A stretch of DNA of 64,000 nt. Origin: Casuarius casuarius (taxonomy: Eukaryota; Chordata; Aves; Casuariiformes; Casuariidae). Location: NCBI GenBank assembly GCA_003342895.1, contig PTFA01000005.1:1150654-1214653 (forward strand), given 5' to 3'. A program made the position numbers and the translations under genes. This document shows, one piece after another, positions 47,801 to 59,800 of the stretch. Position 1 is the stretch's first letter, and every line of letters begins with the position of its first letter. Under the pieces are notes generated by a model. It had not been told where the DNA came from and searched no databases. It saw only the letters and a program-made list of their open reading frames with translations.

Positions 47801-50800
47801 AAGAGATGTCTTATATAGTTTGATGAAATGGCCGGTGACTTCAGTTAAGTGTTAATTTAATAATCACCTAAACAAAACATGTTGTAGATTGCAACAGACT
47901 GAAATAAGATGTTTTCATAATTATAAGGTTCACATATCCACAATCTGAACCTGATTCTGACAGCATCTCCCACACCAATGTGGCCCTATGCCTCTGTAAT
48001 GGATGGTCTCACCAGTCATTCTCTCCAGTGATCTCGACACAGTTGATACCTATCCTAGGCATAGCCCACCTGAGATTCCTTGTCTTTTTTCTATCTGGTG
48101 GTCTGCAGCAGGATCCCGCATGGCTGTCAACTGCTTTTTGTCTTTCATTTGAACTTAAGAGTATCCCATGCTTGTTCCTATTGTGCACATTCACCGTCAG
48201 CCTCCACCTTGAGTCTCCATGCTGGACATGTGCTGTGTGTGCTTCAACACCTCCTGGAGCTCTGACAACTATGTGGGTGACCCGGGTGGTTTTCCATGGG
48301 ATAAGGTATAGAAACTCTCCAGATCTCTCTTCCCTTCGTATGCACCTTCTCTGCTTTCTAAACAACCACTGGAAAAGTCAGACCTTGTGGACCACATGGA
48401 GGAAGACATGGGAGATGCCATTGCAGGGATACAGCTAGTATCCCCTCTGAATGTGCTGTTTTGGTGGTATGAAAGAAGAGGAGCAAGTCCAACCATCTCA
48501 CCCTGTTTTATTAACCTTCATGGAAGACTTGCCTGAGGAATAGCTAGTTAGGAATGAAGCAGGGACCTTGCTAAACCACCCTTCTCTCTCACATCAGATC
48601 ATCACTCCTGGTTCTGGTCAGTGATGCAAATAATGGGATTATTATGAAATCAGAAGGGAAGAGTCATACATGGGGTCCTAACAGTGGTTGTTCAGAAGCT
48701 ATTGAATCCAATCTCATTGCAGTAGAGTAACATGTATTTCAGTGATATTAAGAATAATTTTGAAGGAGGCAGGACTGCTGATATAAATGGTGGTAGAAGC
48801 AGACGTTACAGTGATTTTTGGCACTGAACCTGGTAATTTTATGAAGAGGTGATGGTAGAANTGGTGAAATGACTGGGGAAATCCAACTGCAGAAGTGATA
48901 GAGTATGGACTTGGCTTCCTGGTATCGATGGTCATGATGTTAATCTGCAGGGGGATCCATATCGGTAAAGGCATTTGTCTTCTGTTGTAACATGGCACTA
49001 CCAAACTGGAAGGGACTTGTGAATTGAAAGTTAAAACACCTAACAAGTCCCAGTCCACAATCTGCACTCTATTCTTCCATCCGGTGCTTGCTTTTGTTTT
49101 ACTTGATTAGTCTTACTGCTTTTCCTAATTTCTAAGATAGAGCCGCCCCTCTGCAATTTAAAGTCACTGCTGTGTCTGATACAGCCTTAGTCACCCTCAA
49201 ATTAGTCTCCTACACACTCACCATCTCATGCCATTGCCTCTCATTAATCTCTTGTGCAGAGCTGTCATATCTTCCTCCTTCCATACTTTTAATCTGTATC
49301 AGTTTCTGTAAGCCTCCTTTGTTGATCAGACTTTTTGTTGCTCTAAGCATAAAAGCAGAGAGATGCTGTGCAGGAAAAGAAGTACATATTGACATTGAGC
49401 TAGGAGGCACAGCAAAGTAGCTGCTCTTTTTTGCTCCCTGATGTGAGCAAATCCTGTCTTCTGCTACTTTCTCTGGTGACTGCTAGTTCAAGACCTATGA
49501 TGGTTGTCCATAAAGCACTTAGCTCTCTAGAGCTGCTGCACCTAAGAGCAGGAGAGACAAATGGCATTGCCTTCAGGAGCATTAGATAAGCAGCTTTCAA
49601 AGGCTGGTCTCCCTGGCTAAACAGTCAGGTTCTGGCTTGCCTGTAAGAGCACACCTATTCAACACCTGTCTGTGTGTGTGTGTTCTGGAAACAGAATATT
49701 GGTATTTGTACCAGAGTCCCAGCATAATTCTACCCTACCTTAAATATTGCTTATTCACAGATAACAGGTCCTCTGTCATTACAGTGCATGGCCTTTCTGT
49801 TTGGCACATCCATAACCTATTTCAGCTCTGATGGCAGTAGCCTTTTTTTTTTCATGTGTTCCTGCCTTTCTCTGCTCTTTATTTGGCAGATTGATGAATT
49901 TTGCCTGAAATAATGAGTCTGGTTCCCCCTCCTCTCACATTTCCTGCCATACGAAGTGACAGAAATTGCTGTCAAATCAGAACAGCAGTGTTTATGGTCA
50001 GTCTGTAGTCACTGAGCATAAATGAATGCAATTGTGCAAGCTGTGAGGCAGCAGGGAGTCTCACCCTTTCTCCACAGCGTTTATTTTCTTCTTGTTATTT
50101 TACTTCTATAAAGCATCTGTGACAACCTGTGTTAGGAAGGGCTGTATAAGCAAAAAAAAAAAAATTATACGCAGCATACAAACGCAGTCCTGATTTAAGC
50201 AGAACTCTTCATGCAGATAGTGTAAGATTTGCATTAGGAGTCAGGATCTGACCCATCATGAATAAACATGCTGCAATTACATAGAATCAGTTGCTGAGAC
50301 AACTAATGCTGTTCCTCTCTCTTTTTAGTTCAGAGATGCTGGTCAAGGAGGCTTGTGTAACCAAGCCATCATGCTGATCACAGATGGAGCTGTGGAGGAT
50401 TATGAAGCTGTGTTTGAAAAATACAACTGGCCAGATCGGAAGGTTTGTATGGGAAGTGATTCCTGCCATAGCAGGAATAGAAGAGTGTGAGCCAGGATGC
50501 CAAGCAGAGCTGAGCGGTCACATCTTCCAATATCCACATGCATCCTGCTGTAAACACAACACAGAGCAGCCAGACAGGAGTCTGCTGGGGTGATTTTAGA
50601 TGTGGTAGGATCACAAATGGATATCTGCAGGTCAATGCAGTCTTTTTTCATACACATCTTTTCCAAAGCTGCGGATGATCAAAACTTTCTCCTGATACAA
50701 TGATAAAGACTGAACTGAGTATTTTTAAACAATAAACACCTCTACAAAGAATTTTAATCCCATCCACGACTGGTCCTGTTTGGAAATGGTTCAGCTATGA

Positions 50801-53800
50801 CTGGTCCTGACTGTGGACAGGGAAATGACCCAGATGACCTCTCTAGGTACCTTCCAGCCCTATTTACTCTAAGGTCTGCGACTACAGACCTGTGCTAGCA
50901 GAGCAGACCGTGAAAGTGGAATAGACCATGGCTCATCTTAAACCCTCATGATTTATTTGTTTACCTCATCCCAGCTGAAGGCAATGCACAAAGGAAGAGA
51001 AGCAGCCTACAGAGAGACCAGAGCGTGGTGCTGTTAAAGCTGTTTATTTCAGGATTCACTTAATTGCTATTGGTCAAACACAAGAGAAATGGTGAAGTTT
51101 TCTTCAAATGATTCATGTAGCCAGCTGTTCCCCTAGGTAAAGGATTTCCGTGAGCTATAAACCTCTCTGCATGTGCTTGGCAAGTGCCTGGCAGAGCTGC
51201 TATCATAAAATCTAATAGAATTCACACTGCCTTCTTATTCAGATGATCCTGAGTTCTACTTGCTTTCTGGGCTTATTGTAATTGATAATAAAGTTCCAGC
51301 CCATAAAATACAAAACAAAGACACTCCTGTCTCCGTGTGANGGCAAAAGGTTGCTTTAGCTATTGCTCTGCACGTCAAGTAGGCATTCACACCAGTATAT
51401 AACAGGATGTCAGACTTTNGTCATTTGGATTTGGTAGCACATTACAGCTTATTTAGGCTAACTTTGTGTTCTTGGTGCCAGGTCCGGGTTTTCACTTACC
51501 TCATTGGACGGGAGGTCACTTTTGCCCCCAACGTGAAATGGATCGCCTGCAACAACAAAGGTGCGGTATAGGAATGGCTCCCCAACGCTGATCACACNCG
51601 TCAGACATCAACTGCAGCCACGGGCCCCTGGGCTGCAACCCCTCTATGGCTTTCCCACCATAGCTGGGGCCTACTGAGCCCTTGGTTGGAAGGCCTCCCA
51701 GGAAAAAAGCAGAGCCTGCTAGTCCATGTGAAGTGTGCCTGTGTCCAACTAACACAAGTCCTCAGTGCTGAACCACCACATTTTCTTGTCACAGTGCCAA
51801 GGGATACTATGACCGAGATTCATGCTGGCTGTAGTCCACCTAAGTCCCTGTGCTTATTCTGTCCAACTGGCTGACTTTTGACAATCTGTCTAAACCTCTA
51901 TCACTAAGCCTGATGTCTTTTGGCCGAGATGTAAAAAAAGCACCTCTTCTTTAAAGACTTTGTAGCATTTTTCACAAGATCTGCAGATTAACCTCTAGAC
52001 TGTGGCCAAATTCTTGTGTGCCGTTGGTTTCGCTGGGATAACAGAATGGCTTATTACTCCTGCCCCAGAACCAATGTTCCTTGTAGCTGGCATGAAATGG
52101 CATGGATGGGACAATGCATTCAGAGTAGATAAGTGATCTCTATGCATTTGGGGCTGTTTAAAAAGTCCAGTTAGCCCTATCAGAGTCCACAAGGGGGAAG
52201 GATGAGGGGAATGAAAGAGTCTTTCCCCTCTTGAGTCAAAGAGTCATGTTTGGGCATGACTTGGTCTCAGTACATCTGGAGATAGCCAGAAACCAGCAAT
52301 GCTTGCAAAATCAGAATCACTCTTAAACAAGGAAAGGAACGGGGCAGGGGAGGAGGCTGAAGTTGGGGATTGACTAGCTAGGTATATTGGCTCTTTTTCT
52401 GTCTGAGCAATGTCTCCAGCAGACTGTGAAATGCATGGGTGCATTTGCTACTGAAAATAATTGACAGAAAAGAATGCCTGGCCTGCAGAATGTCTGTGAG
52501 TGGGGATGTTCAAGGTTCAACCAGTCATCTGTTAGCACCATGAATCACATGTAACATTTTTATTTTTCATTAGATGAGACAAAAGCCTGGATTTTGGATT
52601 GCATATTCAGCTTCAAGATTAGTGTCAGGGATTTCATTGTGCTGTTAGTTTACCATAAAATTGGAGAATGGATTCTTCTGAACAACCAAACAAAGACCAA
52701 AAATGCTCTCTTTGCACTAGGCTTCTCACCTACCAACCTTGAGCTCTGAAGAAAGCGCGTTGATTTTGGCTCTTCTGTATAGATGTATTATATAGCTCTT
52801 GTGCTTCTTGTTTTCAAGCACACCAAATTTGCTTCCAGATCACGTAACTTATCAGATCAGCTGGAAAAACTCTGGAAGAGAAGTTGGGAGTTTAGGCTGT
52901 ATACAAAATTGGACAGGATAAGTGAGTAGCCTGGTGGAATAGTTTGTTTGCATATGTTTGGCCTCCAGGACTGAAGGCAGCCTGATTTGGCGATGTTTTT
53001 GCCTAAGACTCAAAGCAACATTTTACATCTGCTTAGCATGATTCTGGTTATACCAAGACTCTCTGGTCTTGAGCATTGGGCCAGGATTTTGAGAACAGCG
53101 TCAATGCTTTGAAACTCTAGTTTTCAACAAGACAAAGACTTGTCCATGCAAAGCACGTAAAGGCACTTTTTGTAAAGAGCAGACTAAGCTGTTTGGGTAG
53201 ATATAGTCTTTGACATTCAGTTTTCTAACTTTGCATGAACATTCGTTTATAAATAAGGAAGGGATGTTAGAAGAGTGACTCCCACCTCTGTTTCTCCATG
53301 AAGGCTACTACACTCAGATATCCACGCTGGCAGATGTCCAGGAGAACGTGATGGAGTACCTGCATGTGCTCAGCCGTCCCATGGTCATCAACCACGATCA
53401 TGACATTATTTGGACTGAGGCCTACATGGACAGTGCGGTAAGGACCTGCAGCACAAGTCTTTAGTCAGCAAATAGTAGGGGCTACAGGCCAGATTGACAA
53501 AGGTGTTAGACACCCAGCTTATAAATTTAGGCATCTAACTTGTCCTGACTTCCCATCTAAATATCCTATGTATATCAGAGCCTAAATAAAGCCCTGAAAA
53601 CTATGTAAAGCCATGAGATAGAAATTGCTGGGCTCTGGCACTGCTGAGCAGACAGTATTTCTCTGCTCACTCCTGGAGTTGAGATGTATAAGCAGACTCA
53701 GGTCTCCCTGAGAATCTGGGGTGACCCAGGAACCCAGGACTAATCACACAGACACAGCATGACTTAAGTAGTACTTCTGTGAAAGGAGGCTACCTTCTCA

Positions 53801-56800
53801 AGGATTAGTCGTAGGAAAGACTTTTTTACAGCTCAGGATATTGGTCATGGAGATTCATTTCCTCCAGCCCAATGGCCTACTGCATGCTGCTTGTCACTCG
53901 AAGATAGACATCTCAGTTTGGGAGGCAGGCTCACTCTTCTGTTGCTTGGGCTGGCAAGATGTAATATCACCGCAGTGGCTCTGTGCTCAATCCTGTGGGT
54001 AAAGGACATATCACACCTAGTGGGAGGGAAACAAAGGACTGTACATCAAGACTCCTAATGCCACTTGCTTTCTCTCAGGCCTGCCCCGAGGGAAGAGCTG
54101 ACACATTTGGACCATAAGCAGGTGTTATTATGGTGTTGTGTTGCCAAGCTGGCTTTGAAATCCAAGGAGTGAAGGGAAGAACAAAGGAGTAGATCACCAT
54201 TGAAAGAGCCTTCCCCTGCAGTTCACCAAATAAATGACTTTCCTCAGTCGTCTTCTCCATCCCTTTTTACTTTGCAGAAAGATAAAGCTATAGTTCTAGC
54301 CTGGGGCTCTCTGTGCCTTCAGGCAGATAAAGCTTTTTCCTACACTGGAGTCTTCACCACAGAGAAGTGCCTGGCATAATTGTGAGATCTAGAGCTGACC
54401 AGAAGTCAGATTCCCCTCTTCCAGAAACAAATGCCATAATTTTTTTCTGCTTTCTAGGGAAAAAATCTTTTAAAAACAGTAAAAATGTTTCCATACATGA
54501 TTTCCTGAACTGAATCCCACTGTGGGACTGAAGTTTCTAGCCTAGGTCTGGCCAGCAGCAGTTTTAGGATGTCTGCCACAGCCCTGAAGGAGCTGGGGGG
54601 AGCCCACAGTTTTTGGATTTAAGATTCATGGCAAGAAACTTGAATTCACTGTGAGTTGGAGTAAAACTAACATTCTGGGCTAAAGCTTTGTGGCAGGAAA
54701 CATGGAAGTCAGGTCGCACATGGTATCACTCTATGCTGATGCCATGCTGAACCCCAAGGAATACTCCCAAGCCTGCCTGGCTTGCACCATCACAACGCAC
54801 AGGTATTATGCTCATGGGAAGAGACTAGCCCCACCTCTGTGCTGAATGCTGAGGTTTCAGCCATGGCATACCAGCTCTGTGAGGTAACGTGAGGATGCTT
54901 TCTGCTGCAGGGACTGTGCCAAGGGAGAGCTGGGGACGTGGTATTTGAGGGTGCTAAGCAAAAGCTCCAAAAAAGCCCCTATGTATCCAGCAAGTTTATT
55001 TCGATAGTAAGCATGCTATACCTGGCACTTGTGTTTGGTGTCACACTTCCCAAGGCTGCAGCAGGGTTTCTCCTGTTGCACTTTCTTGCTGCATCTCTTT
55101 TTTTGCCTCTTTTCTTGGCTTGCCATTCTCTCCCTCCAGTCCTGCCTCTCCCATCTTTGATTCATTCCTCCATTCATGTATTCACTCGTCTGTTCATCCA
55201 TGTCTCTCACTAGCTGCCACAATCTGAGGAGGTAACTGCACCCCTGCATTTTGTGAGCGTGTCATTTCCCTTGTGCCAGTTGGTGTGTCAGTGCTAGCGC
55301 ACAGCCACAGCTGGCCTGTACATCTGGAGGGGGTGGAGATTACAGCACTGAGGGAGCCCTATTATGCTGTCAAGAAGAGAAGAGGAAATGCTGGATGTAC
55401 TGGAGAGCTGTGCTGTGCTGTTGGTTCAGAGTGGGTAGGGGTGTCTGTGTTGTGCAGTAGCTTAGTTCATTGGACCTCTTTTTCCATATGCCCAATGAGT
55501 GCTGGTGAAGTTTATCTGCTGTGTGTTAGCGCTAGTGTTGCTACGAATGGGAAGTTTCCACAAAGAAGTGTCCAGCTCAGTAACTCAAGATACCAGGTTC
55601 GAATCTCCATCAGGCAACTGCATAGATTATTGCCTGACTCCTCTATGGCTCCTAGCTTGTACAGTAACAGAGACACAAGATCATTTTTTGCCTTGCTACT
55701 TACCTGACCAAATGAGAGATGGTAAGAAAATGTTGCTGGCATCAAAGGATTACCAGCTCTCTATACCTACGCAAGTTTGGGAGACTCCTGTGCATGTCTT
55801 GCCTCTTTTACTTCCTTTCTTGTGTGTTTTCAGAGTATTTGTCTTCTGAAGTATTGGAAGCCTCTGTTACCCCCTTACCTATGCATGTCCTGTATCCCCT
55901 GTAGAGACAGCTTATCATTTGCACCTGTTTGTATCGTGATTTGGCTCTGTCTCTACTATGCTTGGATGCCTGAGTAACAAGTATATATAAGTAGGCTCTG
56001 TGTATATTTGTGGCTTTTAAGCATTTNCCTGTGGTGTTTCTCATTCACGCTATTCATGTGTTTGCAATATAGATGATATGTATTGTCTGTGATTTTGCTC
56101 ATGTTTGTGTTGTTTTTCTTAATTCTGTGCACCACGCNTCGGTGGTTTTTACACATGTTGCATACATGCCCATGTCTGCTCCCATTGCGTGGTGGGTATA
56201 AATTGTGCCACACTTCTACAGGTTCCTGTTTCTTCATTAAAACAGCTCTTTAATGTCTCTTGCTTCAACACATTTCACTGGCTTTCATCCCAGCCTCATC
56301 ACCCCACACTAGCAAGCATCCATCCTACGATCGTCTTGGATACAGAGTATTGCAAAGTTCTGCCATCTGTTTTTAGAGGGGTGTGGGAGGCGAGGAGGTG
56401 TCTAATTGTACTCAACATCTGGGGTCCTTGGGAATTCCAGTGCCTCTTTATTGGGTTAGCTGCATTTGCTAACACACTGCTTGTTGTTTTGTGGCAGCTC
56501 TTTGCATCTCAAGCTCAAAGTCTGTTGCTCATGACAACAGTGGCTATGCCAGTCTTCAGCAAGAAGAATGAGACAGTAAGTGCAATGCTTGCCTGACTCT
56601 CTTTCCAGCCAGCAGAGGTTAAAGGATGCAGCAGACCTTTGTGGTGTTTTAAAGCCAATGAGCCTCTGAAAGCACACTGGGCCATTAAGAACTGTGGTGG
56701 ATTTCTGGCAAGATGTGTGGCTGATAATTCCTCAGTCAAAATGATAGTCTGTCATTTCCTCTGAAATGCTATTTCTTCCAAATGCTCTTTAAATATGACA

Positions 56801-59800
56801 CTTCTCCTTGTATTATATTTTCCATTTTCAAACTGAGCCTAATTCACAGACCCATAAAGTTTCAGGCTGGAAGAGATCATTATATTGTCTAGTCTGTGCG
56901 GTTTATTGCAGACCTTTACATTTCACGTAGACAGTTCTTCATGAGCCCAGTAACCTGCATTTGGCAAAAATGTCATTCCAGAAAGGCATCCAGCCCTAAG
57001 CTCTCCACTGTGGCTTCTCACTCTCTGTTAAAAACTGGTGGCTAAATTCCAGTCTGAATTTGTCTAGCTTCACCTTCCCATCATTATGNCTTTCTCTGTT
57101 AGATTAAAAAGCCTGTAGCCATTGGTATTTTCTCCCTGGGAAGCATGTTCTACACTTCAGTAAAGTCAAATCTGTCTTTCTTTTGATAAGATAAAAAGTT
57201 TGAGCGATTTAGGTACATTTGATAAGGGCTTGAAACTCTTCAGAGTTTTGAAACTCTTTAGGGACTCTTTTCTGCACCATTTCCAGTTTTTCACCATCCT
57301 TTTAAAATGACAGACTGTACCTCAGCATTGCTATACAAGGGATAAACTCCTTAGCTGGCTCCTATGCAGATTGTCTGCCTTCTCCACTCAAGGCCAGCCT
57401 TAACTTGTATTACCACAGCACTGCAGTGGGAGCTTGTGTGTCATTTTTCCACCATGATCTCCAGATGCTTTTTAAACAACCGTCCCCCATTTTGGGGGGA
57501 TTTCCTGCATTCCTTTTTCCTAGATGAATAATTTTACATTCGGTTTAGTTGGCCCAGTTATCAACTGATCCGTATTACTTTGCATGATTGCCTTTTCTTT
57601 ATTGTTACTTGCACATACTGAATGCAGATTTTTGTCCTCAGATCTTATTTCAGTGATTTTATAGTACTTCTGAATCATTATCAAAAATGTTGAAAATATT
57701 GGGTGGAAATACTCCTAAACACTGGAGCAACCCTCTTGAGACTTTCTGAGGTATGTTAGCTGGTTTGAATGAACTTACTCACTCATGCCCAGAGAGAACA
57801 CTGTGAGAGACTAGTAGGAAGGCAATTATATGTATTATATGTATTATATGTCAGGGGTAGATCGAAAGCTACCAAAGCTTTGCTTCTGAAAATGGATTCT
57901 CCTTTATTTTTAAGCGATCTCATGGAATTCTCCTGGGTGTGGTGGGCTCTGATGTGCCACTGAGGGAACTGTTAAAACTTGCACCACGGTATAAGGTAAG
58001 ACTGAGAGGATGCAATTTATTATTTTACACAGTGAAGTCACCACTCATTCTTCTATGGACATGACTCTATGAAAAATCTTTCCTCTGCCTGTAGGAAGAA
58101 CTATGAGCATAAAGCAAGAGAGGTTGGATGTGATGATGTGATTTCAACATGACACATGAGAATTCATCATTCACCACTAGAAACTCTTAGGCTGCTCCAG
58201 AAATACAGGGATTGGATGATTCAGTGGATTGGCAACAGGTCATAGAGCCTTTGCATCTTGGTGGTCACCAACTTAGATCCCTCAGGGATAATACAGATCG
58301 AGCAGCCTATCTCAGAAGAATTAATGTTTTATATCCATTTCCCAGTGGACAAAGGTTGCCATGCCAGCTGGCACAAAATAAGCTAGTTTCACTGTCAATG
58401 CTCTTGGCAGAAAAACTGAGGACTGAATGGACTGTGGAGACCAAACTGTTCTGTCATGCCTAAGGGTTTCTTTCTCCAGATCAGCATGAAGATTTCTTGG
58501 CAGGAGAGTGTACAGGAAGTTGGCTCTCACTCACTTGTGCTGTACCTAGATAGAGTATTTGCTCTCCAGAATTGCTAGTCCAACACTTTCCATCAGCTCT
58601 ATGTTCAATATATTTGGGGGGGGGGAAAAAGTGTTGATCTCTAGGAAAATACCCTGAGATACACTGTTTCATTTGGTTTCTGCTGTAAATTCTGCGCAGT
58701 GACCTTTTGTTCAATCAGTCTGCATGCCAGGAGACAGCAGTAACCACTGAAGATCACCACAGAAATGAAGTAATTTGAGCCACAAAGCTTCCAGTCTCCC
58801 TTAAATAACTATTAGACAATAACTACCTGTTAGATAATTGTCTGAAGTCTGTTTGATAAAGACTGACAGGACTGAAAGTGCTGCCAGAAGCTATGAATCT
58901 GTGTGGTGCTTCCAGAGCTGGATACAGGATTTTTAGACCATTTGTATGCAGCTGTAGAAGTGATCCTTCAGGCAACCCAGGAACTCTGAGTACTTCTCCG
59001 TAGCTGTTTTGGGGCTGGGGGAAACCTTGTCTAGGAGGCTCAATTTTTATATACATTTATTTTCTCTGGAAGATTCATTCTCCTTCATCTTCCTTTCTCC
59101 ATGTCACTCAAATGCCATGTGTCACAATAATCCTTCTTCTGGACCAAGGTGGAATACCACTCCTTCCTCCAGCCAGTGCCAGGGAAGGAAGGAAAACTAA
59201 TTGAAGGATTTTTTACATCANTGACAGAATATGTCTTTGTAGAAGCTCTTCCAGCTCCAGTCCAGTTTGGAAACCTGGTATCCTCAGCTTGGATCCCCTG
59301 GTATATGAGTTAAAAAGATTCAGTGAGCCATTCCAGTTACAGCCCTGGAGAGCTCATACATTCATGATCCCACTTACTGGCTGAGAAATTTCAGCTTTAA
59401 TAGGCCAATAGGGAAGCCGTTTGGAAACCTGGTATCCTCAGCTTGGATCCCCTGGTATATGAGTTAAAAAGATTCAGTGAGCCATTCCAGTTACAGCCCT
59501 GGAGAGCTCATACATTCATGATCCCACTTACTGGCTGAGAAATTTCAGCTTTAATAGGCCAATAGGGAAGCCTGCTGATCCAAGTCCTGATCCAGTGTGC
59601 ATTGAATTCAGTCTGCCATGCTGATCTGAGCTCTGTGTGATTTGCAAGAAACTGTTCCATGTAGAGACGGACCAAAGTTTTGATCTGGGATGTGTGAAAC
59701 AGATGAATAATTGACTCCAAAAACGTCCAGACGGATTGTGAATGACTTACCCCCCTGCTTCCCTACTGTTATTGCTCCAGGATAGATTGTCTCTATAAGC

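Larger units (their letters stand above)
41141..50328 (+). other. CACNA2D4: CACNA2D4 intron 10, the largest (9.2 kb)
   Basis: Contents: a 15-bp two-copy tandem repeat (41681-41710), a TA/TG-rich stretch (45640-45735), a CR1 3' end (46321-46628), and a possible L2/CR1 tail near 45127-45170 (ATTTATAAAGCACTTCAAAA). The longest open frame, 47980-48438 on + (152 codons), has no recognisable homology and an overlapping open frame on the other strand. I see no nested gene. In human the - strand gene LRTM2 is nested in a later intron of CACNA2D4, which would fall beyond this window. Confidence 0.8.
56576..57914 (+). other. CACNA2D4: CACNA2D4 intron 14, mostly an antisense CR1
   Basis: 1.3-kb intron, about two thirds of it an ancient CR1 in reverse orientation (56846-57750). 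A 9-bp triplet repeat follows at 57825-57851, close to the exon 15 acceptor (CCTTTATTTTTAAG). Confidence 0.85.
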
